7,504 nucleotides of DNA, taken from the NCBI GenBank assembly GCA_021781255.1, contig JAJXXG010001170.1, forward strand, positions 1-7,504, given 5' to 3'. How positions within the stretch are numbered: position 1 is the first letter of the stretch; every line of letters begins with the position of its first letter. The position numbers were made by a program, and so were the translations under genes. A model generated the notes under the pieces. That model was not told where the DNA came from, searched no databases, and saw nothing but the letters and a program-made list of their open reading frames with translations. Shown here in pieces: positions 6,366 to 7,504 of this stretch. Origin of the DNA: Acidobacteriota bacterium. GTDB lineage: Bacteria > Acidobacteriota > Terriglobia > Terriglobales > Acidobacteriaceae.

Positions 6366-7346
6366 ATGACGACAGCGAATGATTCACCTACTCTACGCAG
6401 CCTTGGCAACTCCGACATGCAACTGACCGCCATCGGTTTTGGGGCGTGGGCGATTGGCGGGGGCGACTGGCAATACGCCTGGGGGCCCCAGGACGACAGC
6501 GAGTCTGTCGCCGCGATCCGGCGGGCAGTGGATCTGGGCATTAACTGGATCGACACGGCGGCGATTTACGGGCTGGGCCACTCAGAAGAGATGGTCGGCC
6601 GGGCGGTAAAGCCGCTGCCGCACAAGCCTTACATTTTTACCAAGTGCTCGATGCGGTGGCACGCGGACCGTACGATCTACAACTCGCTCAAAGCGGCGTC
6701 GATCGTGGAGGAAGTGGAAGCATCACTGCGGCGGTTGGGAGTGGAGGCGATCGATCTGTACCAGATTCACTGGCCGAATCCCGATCCTGAGATCGAGGAG
6801 GGCTGGGAGACGCTGGCACGTCTGCGCGAACAGGGGAAACTGCGCTGGATCGGGGTATCGAACTTCAGCGTGGAGCAGATGAAGCGCGCACAGAAGATTG
6901 CGCCGATCACCAGCCTGCAGCCGCCTTATTCGATGCTGCGTCCGGCGGTGGAAAAGGAGATTCTGCCGTTCACGGAGGCGCAAGGGATCGGCGTGATCAA
7001 CTACTCGCCGATGCTGTCAGGCCTGCTGACGGGGAAGATGACGCCGGAGCGGATTGCGGCGTTTCCTGCCGATGACTGGCGCAGAAAGAACGTGGAGTTC
7101 CAGGAGCCGCGACTGAGCCGCAATATGCGCCTGGTGGAACTGCTGCGCGAAATCGGCGGCGGGCACGGAGTGACGGCCGGGGTGGTGGCAGTGGCATGGA
7201 CACTGCACAATCCGGCGGTTACCGCAGCCATCGTGGGCGGACGTAGCGGACGCCAGGTGGAGGAGACGGCCGCGGCACTCAGCTTCCGTCTCACGGAAGA
7301 GGAGTTCGGAGCGATCAACCTCTTTCTCACGGAGAATCCGGTATAG
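6366..7346 (+). CDS. Aldo/keto reductase
   Basis: A 326-residue soluble NAD(P)H-dependent oxidoreductase with the (beta/alpha)8 AKR fold, reducing aldehydes or ketones of sugars or small carbonyl compounds. The catalytic tetrad is complete, counting from the ATG at 6366: Asp63 and Tyr68 in WIDTAAIYG, Lys93 in IFTKC, and His135 in LYQIHWPNPD. LGNSDMQLTAIGFGAWAIGG (13-32) is the usual first strand and turn. GKLRWIGVSNFS (157-168), the INYSPMLSGLLTGK segment (211-224) and AIVGGRSGRQVEE (288-300), which holds the nucleotide-phosphate region, follow the family order. The in-frame TTG at 6348 would add six residues. ATG is preferred because family members begin a few residues before the L-G-N-S segment, but neither start has a clear Shine-Dalgarno sequence. 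It is divergent from the acyltransferase gene. A sugar-related role is suggested only by that neighbourhood; the substrate is unknown. Confidence 0.94.
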   Translation: MTTANDSPTLRSLGNSDMQLTAIGFGAWAIGGGDWQYAWGPQDDSESVAAIRRAVDLGINWIDTAAIYGLGHSEEMVGRAVKPLPHKPYIFTKCSMRWHADRTIYNSLKAASIVEEVEASLRRLGVEAIDLYQIHWPNPDPEIEEGWETLARLREQGKLRWIGVSNFSVEQMKRAQKIAPITSLQPPYSMLRPAVEKEILPFTEAQGIGVINYSPMLSGLLTGKMTPERIAAFPADDWRRKNVEFQEPRLSRNMRLVELLREIGGGHGVTAGVVAVAWTLHNPAVTAAIVGGRSGRQVEETAAALSFRLTEEEFGAINLFLTENPV

Positions 7347-7373
7347 GGCCGGCAACTTGCGGCAGGAAGCACA

Positions 7374-7397
7374 GAACCCCGGCCTTGGCCGGGGTTC
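7374..7397. terminator. Perfect 11-bp hairpin after the aldo/keto reductase gene, probable terminator
   Basis: GAACCCCGGCC (7374-7384) is followed by TT and by GGCCGGGGTTC (7387-7397), a perfect inverted repeat with a 2-base centre that would form a stem with a slightly larger loop. It starts 28 bases after the reductase stop. No U-run follows directly; five T occur only at 7415-7419. It is very stable and well placed, so a terminator or transcript-end stabiliser is likely, possibly for both strands. Confidence 0.6.
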
Positions 7398-7424
7398 GCG
7401 ATCTGAGGAAGGGATTTTTGAGGG

Positions 7425-7504
7425 TTACATTGCAGCAACGAAATCGGGAACCATGGTGGCCGCATGGTCTTGAAGGAGTTGTGTCATGCGTGCAGCCATT
7501 CCGG
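7425..7504 (-). CDS. Possible C-terminus of an unidentified leftward gene (partial)
   Basis: A leftward frame enters from the right edge and ends at TAA (7425-7427). Its last 25 codons read GMAARMTQLLQDHAATMVPD then FVAAM, which looks like a real, partly helical protein end. I do not recognise the family. It would be convergent with the aldo/keto reductase, and the hairpin at 7374-7397 would lie between the two stops. G/C at third codon positions is only about half, lower than in the neighbouring genes, which weakens the case. It competes with the rightward start at 7487; both are unlikely to be real together. Confidence 0.35.
   Translation of the reverse strand, partial: GMAARMTQLLQDHAATMVPDFVAAM
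7487..7504 (+). CDS. Possible start of a rightward gene (partial)
   Basis: ATG at 7487-7489 is preceded by GAAGGAG (7473-7479) with a 7-base spacer, the best-placed ribosome binding site on the + strand in the window. Only six codons are visible (MRAAIP, cut by the window edge), so no family can be named. The site may be a chance reading of the complementary leftward frame. Confidence 0.3.

Noticed and set aside
1..7504. Defence system, phage, integron, CRISPR or insertion sequence
   Set aside because: No repeats, integrase, transposase, nuclease or other hallmark genes are seen; all main frames belong to housekeeping or carbohydrate families.

Overview
The window reads as ordinary chromosome from a GC-rich Gram-negative bacterium. 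Soil Acidobacteria (Terriglobia-like) are my best guess. The guess rests on the gene mix: an ADP-heptose-type glycosyltransferase, a DUF3108 periplasmic protein, a Tat-exported GH109-type enzyme and a DUF5009/COG4299 acyltransferase. No rRNA, tRNA, CRISPR array, transposase or phage gene is visible.

Left part (about 120-3530), cell envelope. A leftward cluster reads from right to left: a heptosyltransferase (GT9), an integral-membrane methyltransferase of the isoprenylcysteine/phospholipid methyltransferase fold, and a DUF3108 protein with a signal peptide. The first two overlap by ATGA and are probably translationally coupled. The DUF3108 gene carries an in-frame TAA at 215-217. Beyond it the same frame still encodes the family's normal last 30 residues, so the gene looks freshly broken, or the base is a sequence error. 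Divergent from this cluster is mtgA, a monofunctional peptidoglycan glycosyltransferase.

Middle part (about 3609-6253), carbohydrate work. Two leftward genes lie 83 bases apart: a polytopic acyltransferase resembling heparan-alpha-glucosaminide N-acetyltransferase, then a Tat-signal GH109-type NAD-dependent glycosidase (alpha-N-acetylgalactosaminidase family). Together they suggest a testable idea. The membrane enzyme could N-acetylate terminal amino sugars from the cytoplasmic acetyl-CoA pool so that the exported glycosidase can cut them, as HGSNAT and NAGLU do in lysosomes.

Right part (about 6366-7504). A rightward aldo/keto reductase is divergent from the acyltransferase and is followed by a perfect 11-bp hairpin. 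The last 80 bases hold two competing partial readings: a leftward C-terminus ending at 7425, or a rightward start at 7487 with a good ribosome binding site. The sequence does not settle which is real.

No new multi-gene defence or mobile system was found. The points most worth a second look are the DUF3108 nonsense codon and the acetyltransferase/GH109 pair.
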